64,000 nt of DNA from Datnioides undecimradiatus (Eukaryota > Chordata > Actinopteri > Lobotiformes > Datnioididae), in the NCBI GenBank assembly GCA_008933995.1, contig WARS01000016.1, positions 11,341,848 to 11,405,847 on the forward strand, read 5' to 3'. The position numbers and the translations under genes were made by a program. Shown piece by piece: positions 1 to 27,326 of this stretch; within the stretch, counting starts at the first letter, position 1, and each line of letters begins with the position of its first letter. Below the pieces are notes generated by a model. The model did no database searches, had not been told where the DNA came from, and saw nothing but the letters and a program-made list of their open reading frames with translations.

Positions 1-435
1 CTGGATTCTGGTTGATTAAGTGTTCGGTGAAGGAAGCTGCGGATATGTGGGCTAAATGCTGCAGCTCTTTGCTCTTGTGCAGTGTGCTGCTATACATGTG
101 CGTCTTTTTTTTTGCTATAAATTACTGTCCTTTGGTACCTGTGTAAATGTTTGTCACACACAACCTTGTGTGTATGTGCTTTAGTGTGCGTGTGCATGTG
201 TCCCGTATTGATTCAGGGCTCTGGATGGTCTTGTCGTCCCAGGGGCAGATCTCTTGCGAAGCCGACCCAGTTCTTTCACATCCGTCACTGTAATTGTAGC
301 CGCTGGCCTGGTTGCCTTAGGCTTGAAACACACACACACACACACATAATCGCACACAAGTTCACACTCACATATGTGCACGTGCAGGCACACACATGAC
401 CCAGGAACTGCCAGCAGCATATTCGTGATTGTTAA

Positions 436-525
436 CCAATGGTGTGTTGCCCCTTTGCTGTTCCTCTGTCTCTTCAGCCAATGGCGTTTTTTTTTGTCAC
501 AGCTTGCTGGCCTGTGATAACCAAT
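436..525 (+). promoter_or_regulatory. Three CCAAT boxes at ~42-bp spacing
   Basis: AACCAATGG (CCAAT at 436-440), AGCCAATGG (478-482) and AACCAATGA (521-525) lie in the same orientation, 42 and 43 bp apart, about four helical turns. CCAAT is the NF-Y core. No TATA box or known first exon is recognised nearby, so promoter function is only a possibility. Confidence 0.3.
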
Positions 526-1302
526 GACTGCTGTCATACCACACAAGGCGTCAGGCTTCTGAAGACATGAGCTGAGCCATTTAACTAAAATTTAATTTGT
601 ATCATAATTTACTACAAATTGCCTCGGCTCGTATTGTTGCACTTGTCACCAATGCACATAGTCTCATTGTGATAATGCAAATGCGTGATTTTTATAGTGA
701 TGTAGTATGTGCGTATTACCAAGCGACTCCCTCCCCCTCTTTGCAGTATTTTACCTTTCATTCCTGTCCAGCAGCTCCCAGTCTCCCTCCTCCTCAGCAT
801 CCTCCTTCTCCATGTTCCCTGCTTTTTTGCATTTACTCTTATTCCCTATTTTGCATTTTCTTTATTCTCTCTCTTTTATAGCTGTTCTCCGTTTTTGATT
901 TACAAGACACTGTCATATTTCTCACCAGGTGCTTTAGCCGCCCCCTCCTTCCTGCTCATCTTCACCACTAATGCCTCACCATCTATCCCTGCCTTTATTC
1001 CTCCATTCCTCCATTGCTCTGCTTCTTATCCCCTCCTTTTCTTTGCCATCCTTCAGGCTGCATCTCTTTTTTTTTTTCTCTGCCTTCCTCACCAATCCTC
1101 TGCTCTTTCCCTCTTTCCATCTCGCTTCTGTCCATGTTGACCCTCACACTTGCTGAGTGCAGTGTTGGTAATAGACACCTCAGCAGACGGATCAGTGTCT
1201 TGCCACTTGCATGCTGGGACAGATTTTCCAAAAATACTGCAAAGGGTTATCTCACCACATATGCATGCAGATCTGCGGGTGTGCACAAACACACACTCTT
1301 CT

Positions 1303-1364
1303 TTCTATATATCTATATATATCTGTATATCTATATCTATACCTATATCTATTTATATATATAA
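1303..1364. repeat. TATATC/TATCTA-type microsatellite
   Basis: Imperfect repeats of TATCTA and TATATA run for about 60 bp inside the camk2d intron. Confidence 0.8.
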
Positions 1365-2490
1365 AATAACCCTCTTTTTCTGCTATCTGTTCATGTGTAG
1401 TGGTTTACGTACCGGGCATGCTAGCGTGTCAGATATGGTCTTACCCTCTTTCCGCGATAAGCCCTAGAATTGCAACTCTGATTCCCTTCTCTCTGGCAGG
1501 ATCATGACCTTCCCCCAACCCCACGCCACCACTGTGTCTGTGTGTTTGCCTATGCAAGTGCATGTGCGTGTGTGAGTATATATAATTTAAAAGGGTTTAG
1601 GGTAGGATTGGTGGCTGGAAAGCGGGTAGATCAGGGCACTGTGTGTGTGTATGTGTGTTTGGTGTTTGTGGTTATGCATGCGCACACATGTGTGGTGGGC
1701 CTATAGGACCAGTCACAACCCTGCAATCTGCAATCCTGATTATGCAGCATTTCATTAAGAGCAGCAGATAAGTCAGTGAGTAAGAGGAAGCAGGGGAGAG
1801 AGAGAGAGCAAGAAAAGGATATGAAGCAAAGGAAGAGAGAACATTTAAAAGAGTGTGTGTGTATGTGCATGTGTGCGCGTGTGTATGCGTGCGCACGTGT
1901 GTGCGTGCATGCTGTATCCCTCACAGCAGTTGAATATTTGTCCTCTCCCTTCATGCATGCGTCAGTGTCCTGTCACTATGACTCTGTCTGCTATCTTATG
2001 TCACTTTGTATTTGCTTGTGATGTGCTCTGTGTGTGTGTTTGTGCACATGATCGTCCTTGTTTGTGTATCTATGCACAGACCATGTGACCCTTTCAGCTT
2101 GTCCTAACAGTTAGGTAGGCTAACTGATTACAGTTGAGATGGATTTTTTTTTTTTTTTGGATTTGAAACAAAGGCCTGCTTGCTGTGTAGATATTGCATT
2201 GTATAGTGGGAGTGACACAGGGATATGGAGCTAGGGTTGAGCTATGGGGCTACATTTACAAGGTGGGAGGAGCATTTTTGGAATTTTTATTCTTAATTTA
2301 ATGTCTGATTCAAACATGTTCTGCAGAGACTGCATTATTGTTGTTCCTAGCTTGATGTCATTCCAGTCCACTGATCTGTAACTGACCCTCCTTCAGAGTG
2401 AACAGTTCCAGTGGTAATGGGCATGTGCTGTTGTTATTTCTGTTATGTGGAGGTGTCATGGTAATAGAGATGATGTAAGCCAGTCTGTCT

Positions 2491-2518
2491 AAAAAAAAAA
2501 AAAATTAAAAAAAAAAAA

Positions 2519-2553
<35 letters not shown>
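2491..2553. repeat. Poly-A, (AT)n and (AC)n compound microsatellite
   Basis: A-runs interrupted by TT pass into ATATAT and then ACACAC. It may mark the tail of a decayed retroposon, but no body is recognisable. Confidence 0.8.
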
Positions 2554-4439
2554 TATACAGCTTACATATATATATTTTGATATATTTCTTTTCTTTTGCT
2601 TTTTCCTTGTTAGGCGAGATACATTTTGTCTTTCCTACTGCCTCACACCTCCCTCTCTATCGCCCTATCGTCTTTATTCCTGTGTTCCTCCGGTGTCACT
2701 GTGACTCTGTTTTGCCTCAATTCAAAGTGAAGGGAAGGAGGAGAGAAAGGAGACGTGATTGTGGGAGAGAGAAAGATAGGAGGGAAGGAGAGATCAGTGG
2801 GAAGAACGGGGATCACATGACTCACTGGGTACTTGAAGGCTAAAAATAAATGTTGGTCATTCTCTCACTCCCGGTGTCTCTATCTCCCTCACACACATGC
2901 AGTGTTGAAAATGTTCCATCTTTTGAAAGGAGATGGGTTTTTGGTTTTAGCTGATGCTCACCTGTCCGGCCAGTAAAACATATGAGATTAAAGCCTGAAA
3001 CGGTGTGTGCATCAACATATGTGTATGTTTGTATGTTGCACAATGTGGGGAGTCTGGCTAAACAGTTTTTTTTTGTGCATTATTCAAATTGCACCAGTTT
3101 TCACCAACTAAGTGCTCTTTAGCTGCTTATTGCTCCAATATATTCAGCAACTTTTAGTTTCTTTACGAAGAGATATTGATAAAATCATGCAGTCTTTAAA
3201 TGACAGCTGTTCCTGCTCTTTTGACATTGTCAAAGATTGACCAAAAAGTACTCATTTAAAATGTAGATAAAACCTAAATAAAAACCTAAATGAATTTAGG
3301 TCTTGGCTGCCAGAAGTGAACTGATAAAACTTTTACCATTTAAAACAAGTTTATAATGTAATAATCTAAACAGCAGCTCTTGTGTTTTTAAAATGTGAGG
3401 ACTTTGACATTAAAAGCCCAGAAACAACCTACAGTATGACTAACAACGGCAATGTACTCTGTAGAAAGTGAGGGTGTTCTTAATTACAGAGCACTGCATC
3501 TCCTTCTGTCTTTTCCTTTGTCCCTCCCTCTCTCTTTCCTCGCTGCCTCTGTCCTTTTCACCCTCTGTTTTTTTTAACCTCTTTGATTGACCCCCTCTCC
3601 CTAACAACTGTCTCCTCTTTGCATCCTCCCTCACAGATTCCCTGCCAGTGTGTTCCTCTTACAGTTAAACCACAGTCTCAGTCTGGGTTTTATGGTGATA
3701 ATCTTTATTTTGGTCACCCTTTTCAAGCACAACATTTCATACTTCACTGATACTAGAACTGCTTCTACAAAGTTGCTGAAACATCTTTATTTTTAAGTGC
3801 TGAAAGTACTGCTTCACAGGTTCTTCCATCCAGAAGCTACATTTTGCACTAAAAGTCTAAAATCAAAAGCTGAGGAGTTTGTTTTCTGACAGAAAATAGA
3901 CACAATATAGCTTCTAAATGTTGTGCTTTTGTTACATTAACATTGTTTTCCACCTTTATGTAAAAGGTAAAGCTGGATAGAAAGCTCAGACATGTTGTCT
4001 TGGAGCTTGTTGGATTGTGTAAATGCTGCAGAATTTTTAGCTCCAGTAGAAATAGAAAATGTGGAATTTATTATTTTTATAGTGTGTTTATACATTTTGA
4101 AATAGTTCAAGTTTATAGTCATTATATTAAGCAATGTATTTGCCTTCTTTACAGATAAACCTTTTCTGGTTGCTATGCCAGCTCCTTTGGTTACCAGGGA
4201 GCTACACAATATCTTTAAAGGAACATTTTCAGACACCTATGCTTATTTTACTGTGGGTTAAATATCAAGACTTATATTCCCACAAAGAATTGTTGTACTG
4301 TGTATATTTAAGTAAGTGCTCTTTAACAGCACCACACACTGTCATCCATTATCGTAATATAAGAATCCACTTATATAGCAGGGCTTTATTGCTGCATCCT
4401 TGCCATGATTTCTCCAGACCACTGACCCCAGATTAGACC

Positions 4440-4830
4440 ACCTTTACATATTAGTCAAATGTGCATAGGGCCACATTACTGTGGCTAAGATAAAGACTGA
4501 CATTGCCGTTTGTTATGAGCCTCCGAGCAATACTCCGGGGGCGCTTTATCTGTGACACCAGCCACCTTTTGTTTCTCCTCAGAAGAGAAAGCAAAGGAGT
4601 TATCAGTCTCATAATTCTTCCTCTGTTGGAAACCGGCGGAGGGTGACGGTGTCTCAGTATCCTGGATGGTTTCATTAGACCCCCGGGTTTTGCGTGGGGT
4701 AGAACCGTATGGAGGAGGACTACTTAGCCGCTGGCCACAGAGGATGTTACATTCACCCCACTACATGTTTTTTAATTAAAACTCTTAATTAAATCGGAGC
4801 TGAGCAATTCCAGCACCCTGTTATGGTTTG
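4440..4830. promoter_or_regulatory. Candidate conserved non-coding element with homeodomain-type motifs
   Basis: This block is compositionally unlike the AT-rich, low-complexity intron around it: balanced base composition, no simple repeats, and paired TTAATTAA cores (TTTAATTAAAACTCTTAATT) near 4,770-4,795. No reading frame in it is credible. Conservation cannot be checked here. Confidence 0.25.
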
Positions 4831-7800
4831 TGTGGTGGGTCGATTAGCATGTGTATGTGCTCAGTTAGGATGCCAGGTAAGGTTTATTTTCATCATCGAT
4901 TAAATTATTGATCGTTTAAACAGATCACTTGAATGATGCCTATACACATCCCTAGAGGATGTGTTAAGTGTGCTAATCTTCTTTCACCAACAATCAAAAC
5001 ATCCAAATATATATATTATTTGCAATTAAATAAATAATTATAGGATATTTAAAAAGTTGTAACTAACAAAGTTAGCGTCATAAATGGTTTAAATTATTAA
5101 TTGACAATCAGAACTGAATTTTTGTCACTGTCTGCTCATCTTCAAGGACATGCAAAAAGCTAGTTTTGTGTAGCAAAAGTGGTTCATTCCTTGTTGTATT
5201 GTTGGCCAAAAAATCTGTATTTTCCTGACACAGCAACAAATTTCCTCGTGGTTATTTTCTAGCACAACACCAACAACAAGAAAAAAAGAAAGCCTAGCTT
5301 CTCTTCAGGTTTAATCCCCCTTCTGCAGTTTGCATCTGATACACAGATACAGATTTATCTATAACAGGAGGTAACGTGGCTTTACATCTCTAGTATAACA
5401 CTGTATACATTAAAACAGCAAAAGTTAAACAAGTCTTACCTTTTTTTTCTTTTTCCTGCAGTAACAAATGCCATCCTCTTCACATCCAATGCAGCTAAGT
5501 GTTTCACTCTGTGTAACGTCTCTCTCACGCTGCCATTACTGGCCAGTTAATTAACCCACCATGTAAGTCAATCGTAGAGACATTTACTGCAGGTACACGA
5601 CATGTCATGTCGCATCAACTGGAAACAGGAACATAAAGTCGAGACACTCAATCCCAATGATACCCATTACATGTTACATCTACATGAAATATTTTGAAAT
5701 TTGACCCATTCCCCGTGTGTAAGTAAGTGCTTTTAGTTTTCAGTGAAATCAGTGTTTGAACAATATGTGTCTGATGATACTGATCCAAGTCTTGACTGAA
5801 ATAAGAGGCCTGAAATCAGATGGTCCCCATTACACAGTCATTCAGAAGATCCAGACACAATGGTTTAAATGTACTGGCAGTGAAGACACACATCCTGGCC
5901 TTTTTTTCTGTTTCTCTGTCTGGTGTTTGTTCTGCCGCTGTTTCTGTCCCTGTGTCTTGCTTATTTTTCCTCTCACTTTCTATGTGTGCCTGTGTCTTCT
6001 TTGTCTTTACCTAAATCTGGTAGTGTTAGACTTACAGGACGTCAAACTACAAGAGGCAAAGAAAACACACACACCAACACGCACATATACACAGAACAGT
6101 GCACTCTGCTGCAGTGCGGTTGCAGGCGCGACACATCAGAAACTGACGGAAAGAAACAAGCAGCAGTGGAGAGAGACAGGGAAGAGGTGAGGTTTAGTGG
6201 GTTTTGGAAATTTGGAGTTTGTGTGCAGAAACAAACTCTGTAAGCGAACAGGTTCCTGAATCTGAATTATTCTTGTTTTCACAGTTCACAAGAGAAGCTG
6301 TCTTCCTGTCTGCAAACTGCATAAAAAAAGATTCAGACCACAAAAATGACAGATATGAACTACTTCAGTAGCAAACAGAAATCTTTTATTTAAGTTTTAC
6401 CCATACAGATCGATGGAATGGGTTTCAGCAGAAAGGGCAGAAAGATTTGAGTCAAAGCAAATAATGGAAAAACAGACAAACAATAAAATATACGGTATTA
6501 AGTTAGAGGAAATGTTCATATGAATCACCATAGGAAAACCTCCTGTTTTGGCATAAATATCCACCGACTTATCCACCTAATTTTTCTTATCAGATTCTGC
6601 ATAGAAATACAGATTCTATAGCCAATGGTACAAGGATCTAGTTTCCATTTATACACTGTTTTTAGTCCAAGCGGGAGAAACACAGACTATAAGTGTTAAT
6701 ATGTTAATGTAAATGTTAATTTATTGCTTTTTAAAAAAAATCTCCTGTTATTGTGTCATATATATGTTTTGCAATAAGCATCACTTCCCTGTAGGCCTAT
6801 GCACTTTCAATATACTTACCACACAACATATCTCTCTTCATGGAAAAAACATCGTAACTTCCCTCTTTTTCTTAAAAAATGACTGCATATTACACGATAT
6901 GTTGAATTTAGCAGGTTGTGAGCATTTACAAAATACATCACTGTGGCAATAAAGAGAACCAAGTAACCAACATGTCCAACATCACGTATTTATTGCCTTA
7001 ACAAAGCATTGCAAATTGGATTTACTCACAGGTAATGACTTTGTGACTTATATTACTATTAACCTTCAAAAGTTACATCAGAGGGTTGCACCGGTGAGTG
7101 ACTCTTGTGGGAAGTTTTTATATGACTGTTGCTGTCATGTTGTTTCTCTTAGTTATTGCAAAACTGAAGATCTTGACCTCCAAGTGAAAGAGACAATAGG
7201 AACATATATGACACTTAACGTAGTCAGGTTTGCTGGTGACTAACTGACAGATATAAATGACTGGACTGTCCTAAATATGGTACAAAGTGTGAAATCCTAA
7301 TCTGGGCATGACAGAGGCAGCGTGCTTGCAATGCTGATGTCAAGAAATGGATTGTTTTAGACAAAATGGTTTATGACGTGACAAATGACGTGACAAATGC
7401 AAGAGGTCAGTGTCCCACAGACAGCAGAGCAGCTGACAGAGAGCTGCTCTGCTGCTCACAGCTCTGTTTAGTTATGATTAAGACGGTCCAAATGACAAAC
7501 GTGTGTTCATCTTCTAAAATATCTTGAAATTTTCCCTTTTCATTGTGCTGCATCTTTATTATAGCAGTATATAATTTCCATGGAACTGTTAAGACAGTTT
7601 TATAATTACCATAGACAAACAAGACCATCACAAGGAAACACTTCACATTTCTTGTGGTTTTTGCACTGCATCATTCATACGTGTTTCTTTGAGTCAACTC
7701 CACAGCAGATCTGTTGGATTGTTTTATGCCACAAGTAGATAAATAGCGGGTTAATAATTTAAAAAACACATTTCCAACATGTTTAACTAAAATGCAGTAC

Positions 7801-8929
7801 AGTGAAAACCATTTGACTATAGAAAAAAATATCTTTACACCAGAAAACAACTCAGTATATTCTTAATGACCAACCATTACAGTCTTATTTACATATGAAT
7901 AGTCCTTCACGGCTACACAGAGCAGAGCAGCTTAGATCAGACTGAAAAGGTCCAGTCCAGACAGTACTGAATGATAACAGCTGACTTCGGTTGCTTCACG
8001 TTTAGCTGTACAATTACATTGGCTTCACATTATTTAGAAATGCTACTGTCAGTCTTAACCACGTAAGCAAAAAACCTCTCACCGCTCGCCGCTGTGGCTG
8101 TAGGGCTCCAGCTTACACACAACTGGATGCATTAAAGTACTGTAAAACATTTTTGTCAGGCAGTCACTATTTATTGTTGTCAGTTTGAGACTTCTGAGGG
8201 TCAGACAGATTTCAGAGTTGACTGCAGCAGAAGTTGATTCAGGGGAAAGTGGAAAATGTGATTTTATAATCCACTGGGAAATAAAAATGCTGTCAGGCTA
8301 ACATACAGACAAGGAAACCTCTACACACACCATTGGGCACTTTTGAGCTTCACTCCAGTTGATTTGTATTTCTTTGAAGTTAAATATCTCTCAAGGAAAT
8401 ATACAGAACATGCAGACTCCACATAGACGGACCATGACAAAGCCAGCACACTTCCTAAAAAGAATATGGACATGTCAGCGATTGTGACATTTTTTCATTG
8501 AATAGTAGTAGTAGTATCATGTTGTTGCTGACAACAAGTCTCTAACACAGCTATACAATATCACCTTTCCACAGTGTCTGCAGCAGCATTCTGTCTGTCC
8601 TGTAAATGGTGTTACCTGTGCTGCATTAATGCATTCAAACAATGAGTCGCTATTCATTGTAGTGTACTGTGTGTTCCTTTTTTAGGTTTCTACAGCACAT
8701 AATCATCTTGGAACTTGCAGAACTTCAAGTTTCCTTTTCTACTTGCATCTGCACTAATGCACATCCACAGTGTGTGGTCTGTGTGTTCTGGCTTAAATGG
8801 TCTGATGTTCCAGAGGTGGATTAATTACATGTCTTTTTGTGTGTAAGTATGCACGCTCCTGCACAAATAGTTACTTGTGAGCTTCTCTCACTCTAGTTCT
8901 GTGGAGTTTGATAGTTGTGTGTGAACTCT

Positions 8930-9020
8930 CGATGTCGGCCATTTGCATGCAAGGCTGGTTCCACTGCAGAGGAGAGGAGAGGCCTGACGCTCTGATTGGT
9001 GCAGGAGTTGCTAGACAACA
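8930..9020 (+). promoter_or_regulatory. Octamer-like, inverted CCAAT and RFX X-box-like cluster
   Basis: TTTGCATGCAA (palindrome near 8,941-8,951), GATTGGT (inverted CCAAT, about 8,994-9,000) and GTTGCTAGACAAC (9,007-9,019, one base off the palindromic RFX X-box GTTGCTAGGCAAC) fall within 80 bp. CCAAT next to an X-box is typical of RFX/NF-Y-regulated promoters. No transcript start is evident. Confidence 0.3.
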
Positions 9021-12000
9021 GATGTCCAGCCGGCTGGGAGGTGGACTACCTGTGGAGGAGGGAGAGAGAGTAGACGGAGAGAGAGAGAGGGTGAAAGAAA
9101 AGTGGAGGTGCAAATGATGGAGAGAGGGAGTGATGCTGTCATATTTGCGACATTTACAGTGCAGAGTGAGATATAGTACAACAAAAAAAGACAAATAACC
9201 TAATATGATCACATGTATGATCACCTGTATGTACCTTTAAAGCAGGTTTTGCTGTGGTGTTTTAATTGCGGCTTATTTTCGGCAAATAATGTAGCTATCT
9301 TCTATCTATGTTTCTTCAGTGTTAAAGTGCCTGTCATTGTTTGGTGCACAGCACCACAGGGTCAAAATAATCACATTTGGAGACACATTAACTTCATTTG
9401 AAGACCACATTAACTCTAATACATTGACCACAATGTAATAAAGACCAGAATGTAATCAAGTGGCATCTTGACACAACTAAAGAAATTCAGTTTAAGCTGC
9501 AAAAAACTGCATTTATGAGACACCTTAACAAGAAAGTCAGTTTCACAATGTGAATGAATAAGAAATTTGACAACATTACATGTAAAATGTTAAATTACCA
9601 CCACTGAATCCTGCAGTATTTGGTGCTGCTAGACTAAAAAACAATACAGTACACCTAAAAGGCAACGCTTAAAACTGACAGATTAAGAAAACCGAAAGGT
9701 TTTAATTTTGTTGATCTTTCCACTTAACATGCGAAAAACAAAGTTTGTGTGTTGGACTGAAAGAGAGCCAAAAAGATTTTGTGCCATTCAGTAACATGGT
9801 AAGACTGAGGCAGAGATGGAGAGATTAGTGACCTTGCTCAGAGGGTCCTGCTAATCATGAAATAATGGCTGAGCTGTCCTTGTTTCTGGCTCTGCCCATC
9901 AGGATGCCTGTCTGCTGTTGTGCTTGTCTCTAAAGCTGGCTGTATACTTCAAACCAAATTGAAATTGGCGTGTGCTCAAAGGCAATATGGCTGACGTTTG
10001 TTGAAGCACATACACTTGCTAGAAGTTTTCTTTTACCATGTCTGAACTGCGTTTACACCATCTTATGATAAATTGTGCTCTACCTTTGCCCTTGGCGTGC
10101 ATGTTTCCATTTTTTTTTTTAATCTGCTGTTTATTTACACCTTTGCCACCCGTCCAATTGAACTAGACAGTTTTTTAATTTATAGCATCATTTCATGTCT
10201 GGGCCCGAATCACTGCTACATGCCAACACAAGGAAAGATTTATTACATTTATTGAGTTAATAAAAATGTGGTTGTTTATTGCTATTTTTACAATTTGATG
10301 GATTGTGTTTTACAGTGGGAATGGGAAAGATTTTTTGTGTTTTGGATGATCATCAAACTGACTGCCACACATGTAGCTCTCAGGGTTTAGGGAGTAAACA
10401 CACACCAGCTCCTTTTCCTTTTTTTGTGCTTGTTACTAACTGTACCAGGACAGGTTTTAAATCAGCTTCTTCCTCCTATTTTTAGCTTTTTACTGTAGTG
10501 CAGCCACAGCTCATCCTGTATTTGTTTTGCATGTCACTGTTGGGATTTTATTCTGGCTTCATCTCTTTCACAGCAACTGACAAACTCCGCTGGTGTGGAT
10601 GAACAGTCTTTCAGTCACAGTGAACACACTGTACTGGCGTTTTTATCAAGCATTTGAGAGCACGCCAAGTTCCATTTCGTTTAAAGTAAAGTGCAGCCCT
10701 AAGTTTTGTCTGTGTACGGTTTCCTATAGATGCACTACTTCAACACAAACAACCAGATACCTGTACCTATAATGGGAACTGATGTTCTTTGTTGGTCTTG
10801 CCTCTGAGCTGCACTCAGTCCATGGTTTCCATAGCATCATGATGAGCAGAGGAAGGAGTAATGGATGAGGGTGAAAAATAGGCGTCCTATTTTATTTGGA
10901 AAAAAAAAATAGAACCCGGTGCTCTTATTTCTCTCCCTCACTTTCTCTCTCCCTCTCTCTCTTGATCTTGCACTCTCTGTCTCGAGGCATAGCTGAAATG
11001 GGTCGCCCGAACCCCATACTGCATCACTCATTATAATGACTGCTGCTCTGACTCAGTTGTTCCGAATCAGAGTCACTGGACTTTGGTCTCTTGTGACGGA
11101 GAGATTTGAGCGTCACTTCTCGTTTTTCAATGTCAGATAAAATCTGCCTGGCTTCACTGAAGAGAGATCTGAGGTTGTGCCTGCAGGCTGCCATGTGACT
11201 GTGGTCATATGGAAAGAGTCCAGTAACCCTGCTCCTGCCCATTGTTCTGTGTGTCTCTCCCCAAAGACATGAAATGCGGTCATTTTCCTGTTTGTAAGCA
11301 TACGTGTGTTGTACAAAGTGTCTAACAGCAGCCGTGAATCCCCCTAGATTTTTAAGATAAAGCGTTACTCTAGCAGAATGTACAGTATGTAATTTGTATA
11401 TATACTATGTCATTTCTGTCTGTCTATGTCATTCGGTCTTTCAGTTACATGGCACGATGAAGTAGCATGGGATCATGGGAGTTTTTGTCTGTGTGCTTTA
11501 GTAAATACCTCAGCTGAAAAAAAAAATCTAGCTGATGTGACTCAGGCAGAAGTGTTCATTGACCACGTCATGTATTAAAGTTTTATTCACAATATATTTA
11601 GTCAGTTCCTCACTCTCTGCTGTGTCATCTGGTGTTTTGCAAGAAGTTATAGCACCTAGATTTTGTAAAGGGGATATGATGCCATGGACAGGCTATCAGA
11701 TTTCACAGATTTGTCTTGGTTTAACACTGTTGAAAATGTTTAGGATAATGCAATTACACAACTCAGTAAGATATGACATGTTAAACGTTTTACTGCAGAC
11801 ATGTCACATATTATACCTGAGTTTTAAGTTTCTACTGTTAAAATAGGTCCACTGCTCACTTCCATTTCCACATGGTGCATTAAAGTTGAAATAATACTGG
11901 ACTAACATTTTCCAGTTGATCAGCTACAAAAGCCCAAACACAACAACTTTAAAAGGTGATGATCATTTGTCATACTTTGTTGAATGCTGTCTCAAGGGAA

Positions 12001-12630
12001 GCCTATTATTTAAGGGGATGTTCAATCCAGTGAATTTACCATGAATGACCAAACAAGGTACTTCATCTCATGATGGACACAGAAATCCTTTAATTAATGC
12101 AGTTACGATATTATGTCTCCTGGCAACTCATTGATTTGTAGCACTACTTTAAAAAATGTCATACAACCTGAGAGAGCTGCCTTTGGTATGAACAATATAT
12201 AAAAACACATCTGATGATTGAGGATTTCTTTATCGTGTCCCCTAGGGATTGATGATTATTCGGTATTATTAATTATTCATGTGTATTATTTTAGTATTGA
12301 TTTTAGGCTAAATGTGATTATAAACTAAAACAAAATACCGAATATTTTATTTCAAGCATTTGTCATTGGTAATTTTACTATTAGCAAAGTAAGTTCTCGC
12401 AAATTTATTTTACTATCAGGGCAGCCAAAGGAACCAACAAGCACTGTGCAGATTCATATCAAGCACGACACAGGAGGTCAGTCTGAATCGACTGTGGCCG
12501 CTCACTCACTGTTTGTTGTTCGCTGTTGCCTGCCTGTTTATGGCACATGACCAAGCACATATCAGGTCACATTATTTTTGTCAAGCGTTTCAGTTCTGAT
12601 AAGGAAAAGAAGTGGGTTGACACAATGCCA

Positions 12631-12661
12631 ACACACACAGACAGACAGACAGACAGACACA

Positions 12662-12690
<29 letters not shown>
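12631..12690. repeat. (ACAG)n/(AC)n microsatellite
   Basis: Five ACAG units are flanked by AC dinucleotide repeats, about 210 bp upstream of the first camk2d exon in the window. Confidence 0.9.
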
Positions 12691-12693
<3 letters not shown>

Positions 12694-12901
12694 GTATAAA
12701 TGTCAAATACACAAACAACACACTGATGCTGACAATGGTGCCTAAACACTTGCACTGTGTCCTCTACTCAAAACAAACTTGCAGCCAACTTCATGCTAGA
12801 TGATTCAGAAAGCCAATCATAGCAAAGGAATAATGAAGAGCATTAAAAATGACCTGTCTCTCTTTCTCACTGTGTTTGTGTCTCCTCTGTTTTTCTTTTA
12901 G

Positions 12902-27326
<14,425 letters not shown>

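Larger units (their letters stand above)
1..12901 (+). other. camk2d: Large camk2d intron (5' part outside the window)
   Basis: No exon of camk2d or of another gene is recognised. In vertebrates the introns before this kinase exon are long. The stretch holds microsatellites (about 1,303-1,364 TATCTA-rich, 2,491-2,553 A-run/AT/AC, 12,631-12,690 ACAG/AC) and patches that look regulatory rather than coding (436-525, 4,440-4,830, 8,930-9,020). Pyrimidine-rich tracts near 740-1,130 are low complexity. Confidence 0.7.

Noticed and set aside
181..2088. Several short frames rich in Cys/Val or His/Thr
   Set aside because: They are translations of CA/GT dinucleotide repeats and pyrimidine tracts.
1..12901. 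Search for the ATP-loop exon of camk2d (GKGAFSVVRRC to AAKIINTKKLSAR)
   Set aside because: Not found in any frame; it presumably lies upstream of the window rather than being absent from the gene.
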